DNA from: Rufibacter tibetensis
GTDB taxonomy: Bacteria; Bacteroidota; Bacteroidia; Cytophagales; Hymenobacteraceae
Direction of reading: 5' to 3'
Assembly: GCF_001310085.1 (NCBI RefSeq)
Contig: NZ_CP012643.1
Span: forward strand, 2,263,001 to 2,327,000
DNA length: 64,000 nt
Positions within the stretch are counted from its first letter, which is position 1. Each line of letters begins with the position of its first letter. Both the position numbers and the translations under genes were made by a program. The notes under the pieces were generated by a model, which was not told the DNA's origin, searched no databases, and saw nothing but the letters and a program-made list of their open reading frames with translations. This document shows, piece by piece, positions 1-8,241 of this stretch.

Positions 1-2340
1 AACGTAAAGCAGGTCATTGACATTTTGGGCTTACAAGGCGATGCCGTGGACAACATTCCGGGAATACCTGGTATTGGGGAAAAGACCGCTAAAACGCTGA
101 TTCAACGCTTCGGCTCCGTAGAGAACCTGATTGCCAACGCCCATGAGCTCAAAGGCAAGCAGAAAGAGAACGTAGTGAACTTCGCCGAGCAGGGCCTCAT
201 GTCCAAAGAACTAGCGACCATTCACCTGGATGTACCCATTGACTTTGACGAGGAAGGCCTGCGCTATGATGGTCCGGACACGGAGAAACTGGCGGCCTTA
301 TTTGATGAACTAGAGTTCCGGCAGCTGGCTACCCGCGTGTTAGGCACTGCCTCGCCGGCGGTTCCGAAGCCCGTAAGCAACAAACCAACTGTGGGCAAAG
401 GCTTCAAATCGGATAAGCCCATGGGGCAAACATCCCTATTTGAGATGCCGGCCGGTGAAACTGTAGCTCCTGAAGAAGGGGCAGATGCTACTGCTGCTGG
501 CGATGACTACGCACCGCGCACCCGCAAAACCATAGACACCACGCTGCACGAATACCACCTGCTCACTACCCCTGAGCAACGGCAGCAACTGCTCAAATAC
601 CTGAAGCAACAGAAAGAGGTTTCCTTTGACACGGAGACCACCAGCATTGATGCCATCACCGCCCGTTTGGTAGGGATTTCGTTCTGCTATATGCCCGGTG
701 AGGCTTACTACATTCCGGTTCCGCCCAAAGATGAAGATGCCGCCCGTGAAATTGTGCAGGAGTTCAAGGAAGTGCTGGAAAGCCCCGCTATCACCAAAAC
801 CGGGCAGAACATCAAGTATGACCTGGTAGTGCTGCAGCGCTACGGCATTGATGTGCAGGGACCGCTGTATGACACCATGCTGGCCCACTACCTCTTGGAG
901 CCGGACATGCGCCACAACATGGATCTGCTAGCCGAGACGTACCTGCACTACACGCCCATTTCCATTGAGACGCTGCTGGGCAAAGGCAAAAACCAGCTTA
1001 CCATGGACAAGCTTCCGGCGCTGCAGATCTACGAGTACGCCTGTGAAGACGCCGACATCACGCTTCAGCTTAAAAACTATTTTGATCCTCTTTTAGAGAA
1101 ACAAGGCCTGAAACGCCTGTTCAATGATGTGGAAAACCCGCTCCTGCGCGTGTTGGGCCATATGGAACGCGAGGGTGTAAGCATTGACGCCGATGCTCTG
1201 GCCGAGTCATCCATTGTGCTGCAAACCAGCATTCAGGAAATGGAGCAGAAGATCTTCAACCTGGCGGGTATGGAATTCAACATCGGGTCTCCCAAACAGT
1301 TGGGTGAGGTGCTGTTTGACCGCATGGGTCTGGGCGGAAGCAAGATCAAGAAAACCAAAACGGGTCAGTACGCGACCGGCGAGGAGATTCTGTCTAAGCT
1401 GGCCTTTGAGCACGAAATTGTGCAGCTCATCCTGGATCATCGGCAGTTGACCAAACTGAAGAGCACGTACGTAGATGCGCTGCCAGCTTTGGTGTGCAAT
1501 GAGGATAATCGTCTGCATACGTCGTACAACCAGGCCGTAGCCGCTACCGGTCGTCTGAGCTCCACCAATCCGAACCTGCAGAACATCCCTATTAGAACAG
1601 AGAAGGGCCGCGAGATACGGAAAGCGTTTGTGCCGAGAGACGAAAACCACGTGTTGCTCTCCGCTGACTACTCGCAGATTGAGCTGAGGATCATGGCGCA
1701 CTTCAGCAATGACGCTACCATGAAAGAAGCTTTCCAAAAGGGGTTGGACATTCACGCTTCAACCGCGGCCAAGGTGTTCCACGTGCCCGTAGACCAGGTT
1801 GATTCTGACATGCGCCGCAAGGCCAAGACCATCAACTTTGGCATTATCTACGGTATCTCCGCCTTCGGTTTGGCAGAGCGTTTAGCTATTCCGCGCCGCG
1901 AGGCCGCCGAGATCATTGAAGCCTATTTCCAGGAGTTCCCGGCCGTGAAAGAGTACATGGACAGCGCCATCAACCAGGCCCGTGACCAGGAGTTTGTGGA
2001 GACCTTATTGGGTCGCCGCCGCTACTTGCGCGACATCAATTCCCGTAACCAGAACATCAGAGGCTACGCCGAGCGAAACGCCATCAACGCGCCTATTCAG
2101 GGAACCGCAGCCGATATCATCAAGATTGCCATGATCAACATTGACCAGTGGCTGCGTGAAGAGAAACTGGCCAGCCGCATGATTCTGCAGGTGCATGATG
2201 AATTGGTGTTTGACGTGCTAAAAGAAGAACTGCCCGTAGTACAGCCCAAGATTGAGGAACTCATGAAGAACGCCTTCCCGCTGAGTGTACCTATGGAAGT
2301 AGGCTTAGGCACGGGTGAAAACTGGTTGCAGGCACACTAA
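1..2340 (+). CDS. polA: DNA polymerase I, 5'-truncated by window edge
   Basis: DNA polymerase I fills gaps and removes RNA primers in replication and repair. The reading frame is open from base 1, so the gene starts upstream; 779 residues are visible and roughly the first 170-180 residues of the 5'-nuclease domain are missing. The helix-hairpin-helix of that nuclease is seen at visible residues 16-38 (DNIPGIPGIGEKTA). The 3'-5' exonuclease domain keeps its acidic residues: FDTETT near 209, NIKYD near 271 and YACEDAD near 346, so proofreading is probably active. Polymerase motif A (DYSQIELR, ~556), motif B (RRKAKTINFGIIYG, ~605) and motif C (VHDELVFD, ~731) are complete. A strong bidirectional terminator follows 45 bases downstream. 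Confidence 0.98.
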   Translation, partial: NVKQVIDILGLQGDAVDNIPGIPGIGEKTAKTLIQRFGSVENLIANAHELKGKQKENVVNFAEQGLMSKELATIHLDVPIDFDEEGLRYDGPDTEKLAALFDELEFRQLATRVLGTASPAVPKPVSNKPTVGKGFKSDKPMGQTSLFEMPAGETVAPEEGADATAAGDDYAPRTRKTIDTTLHEYHLLTTPEQRQQLLKYLKQQKEVSFDTETTSIDAITARLVGISFCYMPGEAYYIPVPPKDEDAAREIVQEFKEVLESPAITKTGQNIKYDLVVLQRYGIDVQGPLYDTMLAHYLLEPDMRHNMDLLAETYLHYTPISIETLLGKGKNQLTMDKLPALQIYEYACEDADITLQLKNYFDPLLEKQGLKRLFNDVENPLLRVLGHMEREGVSIDADALAESSIVLQTSIQEMEQKIFNLAGMEFNIGSPKQLGEVLFDRMGLGGSKIKKTKTGQYATGEEILSKLAFEHEIVQLILDHRQLTKLKSTYVDALPALVCNEDNRLHTSYNQAVAATGRLSSTNPNLQNIPIRTEKGREIRKAFVPRDENHVLLSADYSQIELRIMAHFSNDATMKEAFQKGLDIHASTAAKVFHVPVDQVDSDMRRKAKTINFGIIYGISAFGLAERLAIPRREAAEIIEAYFQEFPAVKEYMDSAINQARDQEFVETLLGRRRYLRDINSRNQNIRGYAERNAINAPIQGTAADIIKIAMINIDQWLREEKLASRMILQVHDELVFDVLKEELPVVQPKIEELMKNAFPLSVPMEVGLGTGENWLQAH

Positions 2341-2349
2341 GCATTTTGC

Positions 2350-2380
2350 GGCTGATTTTCTGTAAATAGGCCTGAAATAA
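2350..2380. repeat. Dispersed A/T-box element, representative copy
   Basis: CTGATTTTCTGTAAATAGG followed by CCTGAAATAA, ten bases after the polA stop. One of about 18-20 related intergenic copies; the others are listed in the findings. Confidence 0.6.
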
Positions 2381-2385
2381 AATTC

Positions 2386-2431
2386 ATATAAATAGAAAAG
2401 GGAGCTTACGGGCTCCCTTTTCTATTTATAT
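2386..2431. terminator. Bidirectional terminator between polA and lipoprotein gene
   Basis: A perfect 20-base inverted repeat (2386-2405 with 2412-2431) encloses the loop TTACGG. The A-rich start and T-rich end of the arms make it usable by the convergent genes on both sides. Confidence 0.9.
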
Positions 2432-2443
2432 GGTCAAGCTAAT

Positions 2444-2914
2444 TTATTCAGCAGAAAATGTGATGGTTTCTGTTACTTTCACCTTGTTGATAGTAGCAGT
2501 GCTCACTATTTTAAAGGTGTTTTTATCAAGCTTATCTATGGTGTAAGTTGATTCTTCTTCGCCTTTTAATTGACCCATAATTGAAAGCGGAAAATCCCAG
2601 GTGATTTTTTCATCTTTAACATCATAAGAGCCGTCAAATTCAGAGGAACCGTTGCTTTCTGTGGTTAGGTAATACTCTCCTTCACCATCAAAGGAGGCAA
2701 AGATGTCTCCGCCGTAATCTTCTTCAATGGCATCGTAGTCTTCCTGGCCGGTAGCTGTCACAATGTGGCCTGTCACTTTCCATTCGTTTTTCTCTAATTG
2801 GCTAACATCAATTCTTGGAGTTACTTCACCGTCTTTGTCCTTGTCTTTGTCGCAGGAAGTGAAAACAAGAACGAAGGCTGCTAAAATGGTCAGTAAATAA
2901 GATTTTTTTAACAT
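2444..2914 (-). CDS. Lipocalin-like lipoprotein
   Basis: A 156-residue predicted lipoprotein. The N-terminus has two lysines, a hydrophobic stretch and a lipobox FTSC with the modified Cys at residue 21, followed by an acidic and lysine-rich DKDKDKDG linker. The remainder is short beta-rich segments (NEWKVTGHIV, KITWDFPLSIMG, STYTIDKLDKNTFKIVS, KVTETITF), the pattern of small Bacteroidota lipocalin-like lipoproteins. It would sit in the outer or inner membrane; ligand unknown. It resembles the next minus-strand gene (3482-3943) in size, signal and the K-N-x-W opening strand, so the two may be diverged paralogues. Start is the ATG giving MLKKSYL. Confidence 0.75.
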   Translation of the reverse strand: MLKKSYLLTILAAFVLVFTSCDKDKDKDGEVTPRIDVSQLEKNEWKVTGHIVTATGQEDYDAIEEDYGGDIFASFDGEGEYYLTTESNGSSEFDGSYDVKDEKITWDFPLSIMGQLKGEEESTYTIDKLDKNTFKIVSTATINKVKVTETITFSAE

Positions 2915-3352
2915 GATTGTAAATGAATAAAATGAAACAAAAGTAGTTTGAGGTTATAATTAGGTTTGATATTCACTCTTAATTATGCTTCGGGAATAAG
3001 CCTTTTATCTGCTTTAATTACTTAGGCAATGCCTTGTATTTTCATTCTTTGGCATTGTGCAGTTAGAAGGTTATTTCCGTTTTCTGTAGTTATGACCGAA
3101 CCATTATAGATTACCCCTAAAGAAGATTCCGGGCAAAAGGCCACATACTACCCGAAGCCGGAATATGGGTGAGTGAAACCGGAACACTCAGGATGGAAAT
3201 GGAATATTTTTTTTTGGCTTAATTTTTAAAAACCAGCACCAAAGAAGAAGAGGTTGAGTGAAAGAAGGCTCTGAGGAAAATGATTTTGTCTTCCAGAGGT
3301 AATAGGCTGGGGCAAGGGCACATAGAACAGGTGGTGCCTAGACCTGTAAACA

Positions 3353-3398
3353 GAAAGGCCTGCCCTACTACTTGGGAGTGTAGTAGGGCAGGCCTTTC
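3353..3398. terminator. Long hairpin, 19-bp arms
   Basis: Perfect inverted repeat 3353-3371 with 3380-3398 (GAAAGGCCTGCCCTACTAC and its complement) around an 8-base loop. Downstream of the minus-strand lipoprotein gene that ends at 3482, beyond a second hairpin. Confidence 0.75.
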
Positions 3399-3402
3399 AT
3401 GA

Positions 3403-3457
3403 AAAGAGGCTTAAAACAGAAGAGAGCGAAACCGTCTCTTCTGTTTTAAGCCTCTTT
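3403..3457. terminator. Long hairpin, 23-bp arms
   Basis: Perfect 23-base inverted repeat, 3403-3425 with 3435-3457, loop GCGAAACCG. It lies 25 bases after the stop of the minus-strand lipoprotein gene and is its likely terminator. The arms contain the CTTAAAACAG string seen in the dispersed A/T-box elements of this window. Confidence 0.8.
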
Positions 3458-3481
3458 CAGGATATGAGACTATGATAGTAC

Positions 3482-3943
3482 TTACATGGTCTCCATGGTT
3501 ACAGTGCCATTGATAGGGAAGCCCTGTACAGATTGTGAAAAATTAGCTGTAAGCGAAGTGCTGGTAAGTTCTGTTACTGTCAGTTCCAAGTCATCCTCTG
3601 GAAGTCCATATGCCTCTCCAATGCCCCGTAAAGTAAGGATATTCCCTTTTAATGTCCAGGAACCATTTCGCCGCTGCGGGTCAGATGAACGGCATTTGGT
3701 GGCGCCTTCATCTATAATGAGCTCTTCATCGTCTTCAAATTCAACAAAATTGTCGCGCTGGCAATCTTCCATATCAGCGTAGAAATCATAGTCGCCAATA
3801 GGAGTAGAGGCGTCCAAAGCAGTAATCTGCCAGCGCTTGTTCTTCAGCATATCTTCCTGAGAAGGATCATCATCGTCGCTGCTACAGCCATTGAAGACAA
3901 GGGCGCAGCAGAATAGGAGAAGTAGAAGAGGATAGTTTTTCAT
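3482..3943 (-). CDS. Lipocalin-like lipoprotein
   Basis: A 153-residue predicted lipoprotein, start taken at the ATG giving MKNYPLLLLL (an in-frame TTG lies three codons upstream). Lipobox FNGC puts the lipidated Cys at residue 20, followed by SSDDDD, the acidic run often seen in surface-sorted Bacteroidota lipoproteins. The opening MLKNKRWQITALDAS, the GSWTLKGNILTL strand and the Thr-rich C-terminal strands fit the lipocalin-like family. Two Cys in the mature part (DCQRDN, TKCRSS) could form a disulfide. Function unknown. Probably a diverged copy of the lipoprotein at 2444-2914. Confidence 0.75.
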   Translation of the reverse strand: MKNYPLLLLLFCCALVFNGCSSDDDDPSQEDMLKNKRWQITALDASTPIGDYDFYADMEDCQRDNFVEFEDDEELIIDEGATKCRSSDPQRRNGSWTLKGNILTLRGIGEAYGLPEDDLELTVTELTSTSLTANFSQSVQGFPINGTVTMETM

Positions 3944-4045
3944 AAGAATCAAGTTCAGATTTTAAGATAGGGTGTATACGAATTTATCTAATGGATGACT
4001 TAAAAGGGAAAAAAATCATCAGGAATTGAAAAGCCAGATGATACA

Positions 4046-4078
4046 CAAAAAGACCAGCCATTACAGCTGGTCTTTTTG
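4046..4078. terminator. Terminator of the porin-hydrolase operon
   Basis: Perfect 13-base inverted repeat 4046-4058 / 4066-4078 (CAAAAAGACCAGC and complement), loop CATTACA, just past the stop of the minus-strand SGNH hydrolase gene. Confidence 0.85.
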
Positions 4079-4098
4079 GCCTGAAAAATGAGGTAAAA

Positions 4099-5538
4099 TT
4101 ACGGGAATAGAACTGCTCTGAACTGAGTCACATCAATGGTTGGAATGGTTGAGCCGTACTTAGCATTGATAGCCCGGATCATTTCGTTTGCAACGATGGC
4201 GTTTCCGCGGGGAGTTAGGTGCACCCCGTCAAGAGAGAACAGGTTGCCTGTTATAAACGCAGGAGAGTGGAAAACACCGTTCACAGTTAAACCAGATTGA
4301 ATGTTGTTGAAAAATTCAAACACATCAAACAAAGCTAAGTCGTTGGCCTGCGCCTGGGCTCTTATGGTAGCATTATAGGCAGTAGTAGCAGCCTGCACAT
4401 CGGCTTGCTCATCTGCATCTAAGATTAAAGCGCTGGGTAACGGGTTCTCTGCGCTTACCCCAAAGGCTTTGGTAGTATCTAGCTGATAATTCTGCAAGTA
4501 TCTTCTGATTTCCTGGTTCATGGCAGCAGCGTCGTTCGGGAACTTCGCTCTTGCCTGATCACGCCAGAATCTGCCGGTAGGCTGACCTATCAGAGTCAGA
4601 TATGGAGTAGAAGTAAGGGTAAATAAAGTATTGCCAGTGGTGCCCACCCTAATGTCATCACGCGGGATCACTTTACGGGCAGCTCCGCTTTTGGTAAGGG
4701 CAACTACTGCGGTAACCGCTGAGGGTAAACCTGCCTTAAATACAGGCCCTACTGTAGTAAAAAACGGTATTGAGCGTACATCTGGAATAGTAGCTACAAT
4801 GCCTTTTGCCGCTTTGTTTCTGGATAAACCAGCCACTAGCTGTGTGTAAATGGCATTAAATTGAGCCGTTGGAGTGATAATGCCAAATGGATTGGCTGGG
4901 TCTACCACGCCTCCGCTGGTAGCATAGGCAAGTACGTCATTGTTCCCTAGCCACACGGAAAAGAAGGTAGGCTGCGTGGCCACTACTTTCTGGATGTAAC
5001 TTACCTGGCCAACTTCATTGTCTGGCAACAAGCGCTCAAAGTAGGGGTTTACACCTCCGTACAGCGGAGTGGCACTCGCTAAGACAGAGATACCAGGTAC
5101 TCCCCAGTTCTGGATAGCTCCAGCATGCTTAGTCAGGCGTGGGCCACCAGGCAAAGGAGCGACATCTGTTCTAACGGCTAAGTTGGTAGTCACTGGAGCA
5201 AGGATGGGAGCACCAGTAGAGGTAAAGCCACCCAGGCGTAAGTAACCAGAGCCATTTGCCTGCGCCTGCGTGAACAGAGGTTGCGGGAAGGCGCCACCAC
5301 CTACGTAGCTGAACTGGTTGGCCAGAATATTAGGGTAAGACAGAATCTGTCCTTCTAAGTACAAGCCATTGTCCTGGTACCCGGCAGTAAGGGAGTTTCC
5401 AACAGCTACATACTTGCTTAAATCCAACGGCCCTTGGCTTACAACAACGTCTTCTTCAAATTCAGGATCACAGCCAGTAAAAAGGAAAGCGCTGGAAAGG
5501 AGAGCCGCAGCACCTAATCTATAGAATATGTTCTTCAT
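4099..5538 (-). CDS. SGNH/GDSL-family hydrolase lipoprotein
   Basis: A 479-residue lipoprotein of the SGNH hydrolase superfamily (esterase/lipase-like). The signal peptide ends in lipobox FTGC (Cys23). Block I is VAVGNSLTAGYQDN with Ser49 as likely nucleophile; block III appears as WLGNNDVL near residue 198; block V is DGVHLTPRGN near 437, giving the catalytic Asp and His. It begins 13 bases after the stop of the FadL-type porin gene, so both are one transcript. Known family reaction: hydrolysis of ester bonds. The inference, from the pairing, is handling of lipid-like substrates taken up through the porin. Substrate not predictable. Confidence 0.9.
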   Translation of the reverse strand: MKNIFYRLGAAALLSSAFLFTGCDPEFEEDVVVSQGPLDLSKYVAVGNSLTAGYQDNGLYLEGQILSYPNILANQFSYVGGGAFPQPLFTQAQANGSGYLRLGGFTSTGAPILAPVTTNLAVRTDVAPLPGGPRLTKHAGAIQNWGVPGISVLASATPLYGGVNPYFERLLPDNEVGQVSYIQKVVATQPTFFSVWLGNNDVLAYATSGGVVDPANPFGIITPTAQFNAIYTQLVAGLSRNKAAKGIVATIPDVRSIPFFTTVGPVFKAGLPSAVTAVVALTKSGAARKVIPRDDIRVGTTGNTLFTLTSTPYLTLIGQPTGRFWRDQARAKFPNDAAAMNQEIRRYLQNYQLDTTKAFGVSAENPLPSALILDADEQADVQAATTAYNATIRAQAQANDLALFDVFEFFNNIQSGLTVNGVFHSPAFITGNLFSLDGVHLTPRGNAIVANEMIRAINAKYGSTIPTIDVTQFRAVLFP

Positions 5539-5551
5539 GATACCTTAGAAA

Positions 5552-6805
5552 TTAAAACTTGTAATTGATGCCAACACCCGGAATGTAGGCTACTGATTTG
5601 AATGTACCAGCTACGCCACCAGACAGGTTAGCTGCGTCTGTGCGTTCTTTTTTGTTGATGTACAGGAAAGAAGCGTCAAGGTCTACCTTTTCGCTCAGGG
5701 CTAGGGTTAAACCGGCAGATACGCCTCTTGAGTCAGCGTCTGGGGTTTCTGGAGTGAGGTAACCGGCCTGTACCGGAGATTTGTCATAATAGGCACCAGC
5801 GCGTAAGGTTAAGATATCAGAAAGCTGGTACTGCGCTCCAACCCGGTAAATGAACACGTCTTCATAGTTGCGGGAACCTTCGGTAAAGTTCTCTCCCCGT
5901 ACGGGAGCATTGTAGTCAAAGCGCAATGATTTGTAAGCGCTCCATTGTACACGCTGCACATCAACGGCAATGGTAAGAGCCTCGGTGGGTTTAAACCCGA
6001 TCCCTAGGGTGATGTTGGCCGGTAACGGAAGTTTGGCGTCAAACTTAGTTGCCTGAAACTGGCTTGTCACCACTGGTGAGTTTGGAAGGCTGAAGGTCAC
6101 ATCACCACCTTCTATTTCCATTTCTACCTTGGAGCGGTAGGTAAGGCCAAAGGAAAGCTTTTCAGAAGGTTTGAAGTACACGCCCAGGTTGTATCCAAAG
6201 CCGCTTGTCGCTCCGTCCAGTTCCACGCCGCTCTCAAAATAGTTTGCATTTTGCAACGGAATACTTCTTTGCAGGTTCACATTGCCTATAGCGTACACGA
6301 AACCGGCTCCAAAACCCAGCTTGTCTGAAATACGGTAGCTGATAGTAGGCTGTATGAAAATGGTCTTCAGCGTCAATTCATTTAACCCAAAACGTCCTTG
6401 CCAGTTTCTTCCCCAGTTCACCGAAGAACCATAGGGCGTGTACACGCCAATACCGTAACGGAGCGGGCTCTCCTCTTTTCCAAAAGAGGCATACACCTGA
6501 AACGGAGTACTGATGGGGTTGTCTGTCATGGCTTCTGAGAAGCCCGGAGAAGGTTCTCTGTAAGCTATTTTCGCACTCAAAGCGCTTACCCCTAACTGGA
6601 TTCCATTTTGCCGAAGATGAGCCAAAGCGCCTGGGTTGAAAAAGATACTGCTGTGGTCCAAGGCCAGACCTGTACCCGTATGCCCCATTCCTATCTGCTT
6701 TTGCCCTTGAAGGTTGGCCTGAAAGCCCCCCGCTTGGGCAACGCCTGCTGTAAGCATAGCACTACCCAGAAAGGCCAAAAATTTACTTTTCATGCGATTA
6801 TTCAT
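5552..6805 (-). CDS. FadL/OmpP1/TodX-type outer-membrane transport protein
   Basis: A 417-residue beta-barrel protein. A signal peptide (MKSKFLAFLGSAMLTAGVAQA) precedes AGGFQANLQGQKQIGMGHTG, the FadL-family N-terminal hatch signature, then NPGALAHL and alternating strands to the C-terminal VGINYKF with terminal Phe. Known role of the family: passive uptake of long-chain fatty acids or other hydrophobic compounds across the outer membrane. First gene of a two-gene operon with the SGNH hydrolase. The second in-frame ATG at 6793 (MKSKF) is an equally good start. Upstream lie a -7-like TATATTTG and an overlapping palindrome. Confidence 0.92.
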   Translation of the reverse strand: MNNRMKSKFLAFLGSAMLTAGVAQAGGFQANLQGQKQIGMGHTGTGLALDHSSIFFNPGALAHLRQNGIQLGVSALSAKIAYREPSPGFSEAMTDNPISTPFQVYASFGKEESPLRYGIGVYTPYGSSVNWGRNWQGRFGLNELTLKTIFIQPTISYRISDKLGFGAGFVYAIGNVNLQRSIPLQNANYFESGVELDGATSGFGYNLGVYFKPSEKLSFGLTYRSKVEMEIEGGDVTFSLPNSPVVTSQFQATKFDAKLPLPANITLGIGFKPTEALTIAVDVQRVQWSAYKSLRFDYNAPVRGENFTEGSRNYEDVFIYRVGAQYQLSDILTLRAGAYYDKSPVQAGYLTPETPDADSRGVSAGLTLALSEKVDLDASFLYINKKERTDAANLSGGVAGTFKSVAYIPGVGINYKF

Positions 6806-6833
6806 TAAAAATGGCTGGATTTATTTCTTATAG

Positions 6834-6851
6834 ATTTGATAATCAAATATA
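6834..6851 (-). promoter_or_regulatory. -7 element and overlapping palindrome upstream of porin gene
   Basis: On the minus strand TATATTTG (6851-6844) matches the Bacteroidota -7 consensus TAnnTTTG. It overlaps ATTTGATAATCAAAT (6834-6848), a perfect 7-base inverted repeat around one base, which is placed where a repressor would block the promoter. No clear -33 TTTG was seen, so this is a moderate call. Confidence 0.5.
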
Positions 6852-6875
6852 AAAGAATTGCTCAGGTTTTCGCAT

Positions 6876-6901
6876 AGTGTTATGCATAAGCACTATATTT
6901 T
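6876..6901 (+). promoter_or_regulatory. Palindrome and -7-like element upstream of TrxR-like gene
   Basis: TTATGCATAA (6880-6889) is a perfect 10-base palindrome flanked by AGTG and CACT. It abuts TATATTTT (6894-6901), one base off the TAnnTTTG consensus, pointing towards the plus-strand gene at 7055. A candidate operator-promoter; the long leader (~150 bases) lowers confidence. Confidence 0.35.
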
Positions 6902-7054
6902 TTAGAAATATTAATCTTCCTTTCCAGGATGAGTCAGCAGGTGAATCACTTGTACAAGAGTGCTGTTAAGGGTATAGAAAGAAAAAAGCAGGGCTGAGCT
7001 CATCTCTTTTCTGCCAAACACGTTAAGCCATGACTGGTTAAGAGATAGAAACCT

Positions 7055-7948
7055 ATGTATGACGTATTAATTGTTGGAGGGGGTCCGGCCGGACTAAGTG
7101 CAGCTATGTTGCTGGGGCGTTGCATGCGTAAGGTAGCCTTGTTTGATTCAGGCGAATACCGGAACCATTACGCCCATAACATGAACGGTTTTATAAGCCG
7201 TGACGGAACTCCACCACAAGAGTTTTTGCGCATGGGGCGCGAGGACCTGGAGAAGTATGAAGTAGAGTTCAAGCATAAACGCATTGTACAGGTCACCAAA
7301 GAAGGAGATATGTTTAAAGCCACCGACGAGGAGGACCAGGTGTACCTGTCCAGAAAGGTGCTATTAGCTACTGGTTTGTGTGACCGGTGGCCTGAAATAC
7401 CTGGGGCAGAACCTTTCTACGGAGGCAGCATTCACCACTGCCCGTACTGTGACGGGTTTGAGTCAAAGAATAAGCCCTTGGCCGCTTACGGCAAAAACCG
7501 TGATGCCGTGGGGCTTTCCTTGTCACTTAAAACCTGGAGCAGTGACGTAATGCTGTTCACAGACGGCACCAACCGCCTCACCCGTGAAGACCGCGAGCTC
7601 CTGGCCCGTAACAAAGTGCAGATCAACACCGCAGGTATTGAACGGGTAGAAGGCGAAGGCAAGCACATGTCACGCATTGTGCTCAAGAACGGGCAGGTAG
7701 AAAACCGGGAGGTGATGTTCTTTTCCACAGGATCAGACCAACGCTCAGACCTGGCCCGCCAACTGCAGTGTGATTTCACCAGCAAAGGCGTGGTGAAAAC
7801 CTATAAACACCAGCAAACCAATGTGCCAGGCTTATATGTGGCCGGTGATGCCGCCCGAGACATGCAGCTAGTAATAGTAGCCGCCGCTGAAGGTACCAAA
7901 GCTGGAGTAGCCATTAACATGGAACTGCAGAAGGAGTTCAGACTGTAA
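7055..7948 (+). CDS. Thioredoxin reductase-like flavoprotein
   Basis: A 297-residue pyridine nucleotide-disulfide oxidoreductase. The FAD-binding Rossmann motif VGGGPAGLSAA is at residues 7-17, the redox pair CPYC at 129-132 (HHCPYCDGFE), and the second FAD motif GLYVAGDAA near 260. Known reaction for the family: NADPH-dependent reduction of a thiol/disulfide partner. The NADPH-binding region reads YGKNRDAVGLS instead of the usual GxGxxA/G, so nucleotide specificity is uncertain. It is monocistronic between two hairpins, with no thioredoxin gene next to it. Some relatives of this size are reductases of unknown partners, so I do not call it trxB. Confidence 0.88.
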   Translation: MYDVLIVGGGPAGLSAAMLLGRCMRKVALFDSGEYRNHYAHNMNGFISRDGTPPQEFLRMGREDLEKYEVEFKHKRIVQVTKEGDMFKATDEEDQVYLSRKVLLATGLCDRWPEIPGAEPFYGGSIHHCPYCDGFESKNKPLAAYGKNRDAVGLSLSLKTWSSDVMLFTDGTNRLTREDRELLARNKVQINTAGIERVEGEGKHMSRIVLKNGQVENREVMFFSTGSDQRSDLARQLQCDFTSKGVVKTYKHQQTNVPGLYVAGDAARDMQLVIVAAAEGTKAGVAINMELQKEFRL

Positions 7949-7976
7949 ACTGCAGCAATCTTTAGTTAAGCCTAAT

Positions 7977-8022
7977 GGTGCGTTTAAAGCCAAACCCTAT
8001 AAATGGAAGCTTTAAGCGCACC
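7977..8022 (+). terminator. Terminator of TrxR-like gene
   Basis: Inverted repeat 7977-7990 / 8009-8022 (GGTGCGTTTAAAGC, one mismatch) followed by a T-rich run, 28 bases after the stop. Confidence 0.75.
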
Positions 8023-8183
8023 TTTTATTTTTATTGTGGAATACCAGAAGCGCAGAAGAAACAGGTGCCAGGCTTTGAATGCGTTTTTAGAAAATCAGCC
8101 TTGAAACAGTTGGCAGTTTGAAGGGAGCAAATCACTTCTTACTTATGGAGAACAATTTGGTCTCTGCTTCCAAAATAGAATAG

Positions 8184-8217
8184 AAAAGCCCAGGGTCTGA
8201 TCAGGCCCTGGGCTTTT
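8184..8217 (-). terminator. Terminator of cyanophycinase-like gene
   Basis: Inverted repeat 8184-8195 / 8206-8217 (AAAAGCCCAGGG and complement), just downstream of the minus-strand gene ending at 8242. Confidence 0.8.
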
Positions 8218-8241
8218 TAGAAAGCAGTTGTCTTTTGTAGC

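Larger units (their letters stand above)
2915..3481. other. Intergenic region, 567 bases
   Basis: No convincing ORF. The left part is AT-rich and upstream of the lipoprotein gene at 2444-2914, so it should hold its promoter. The right part carries two adjacent long hairpins (3353-3398 and 3403-3457), listed separately. Confidence 0.6.
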
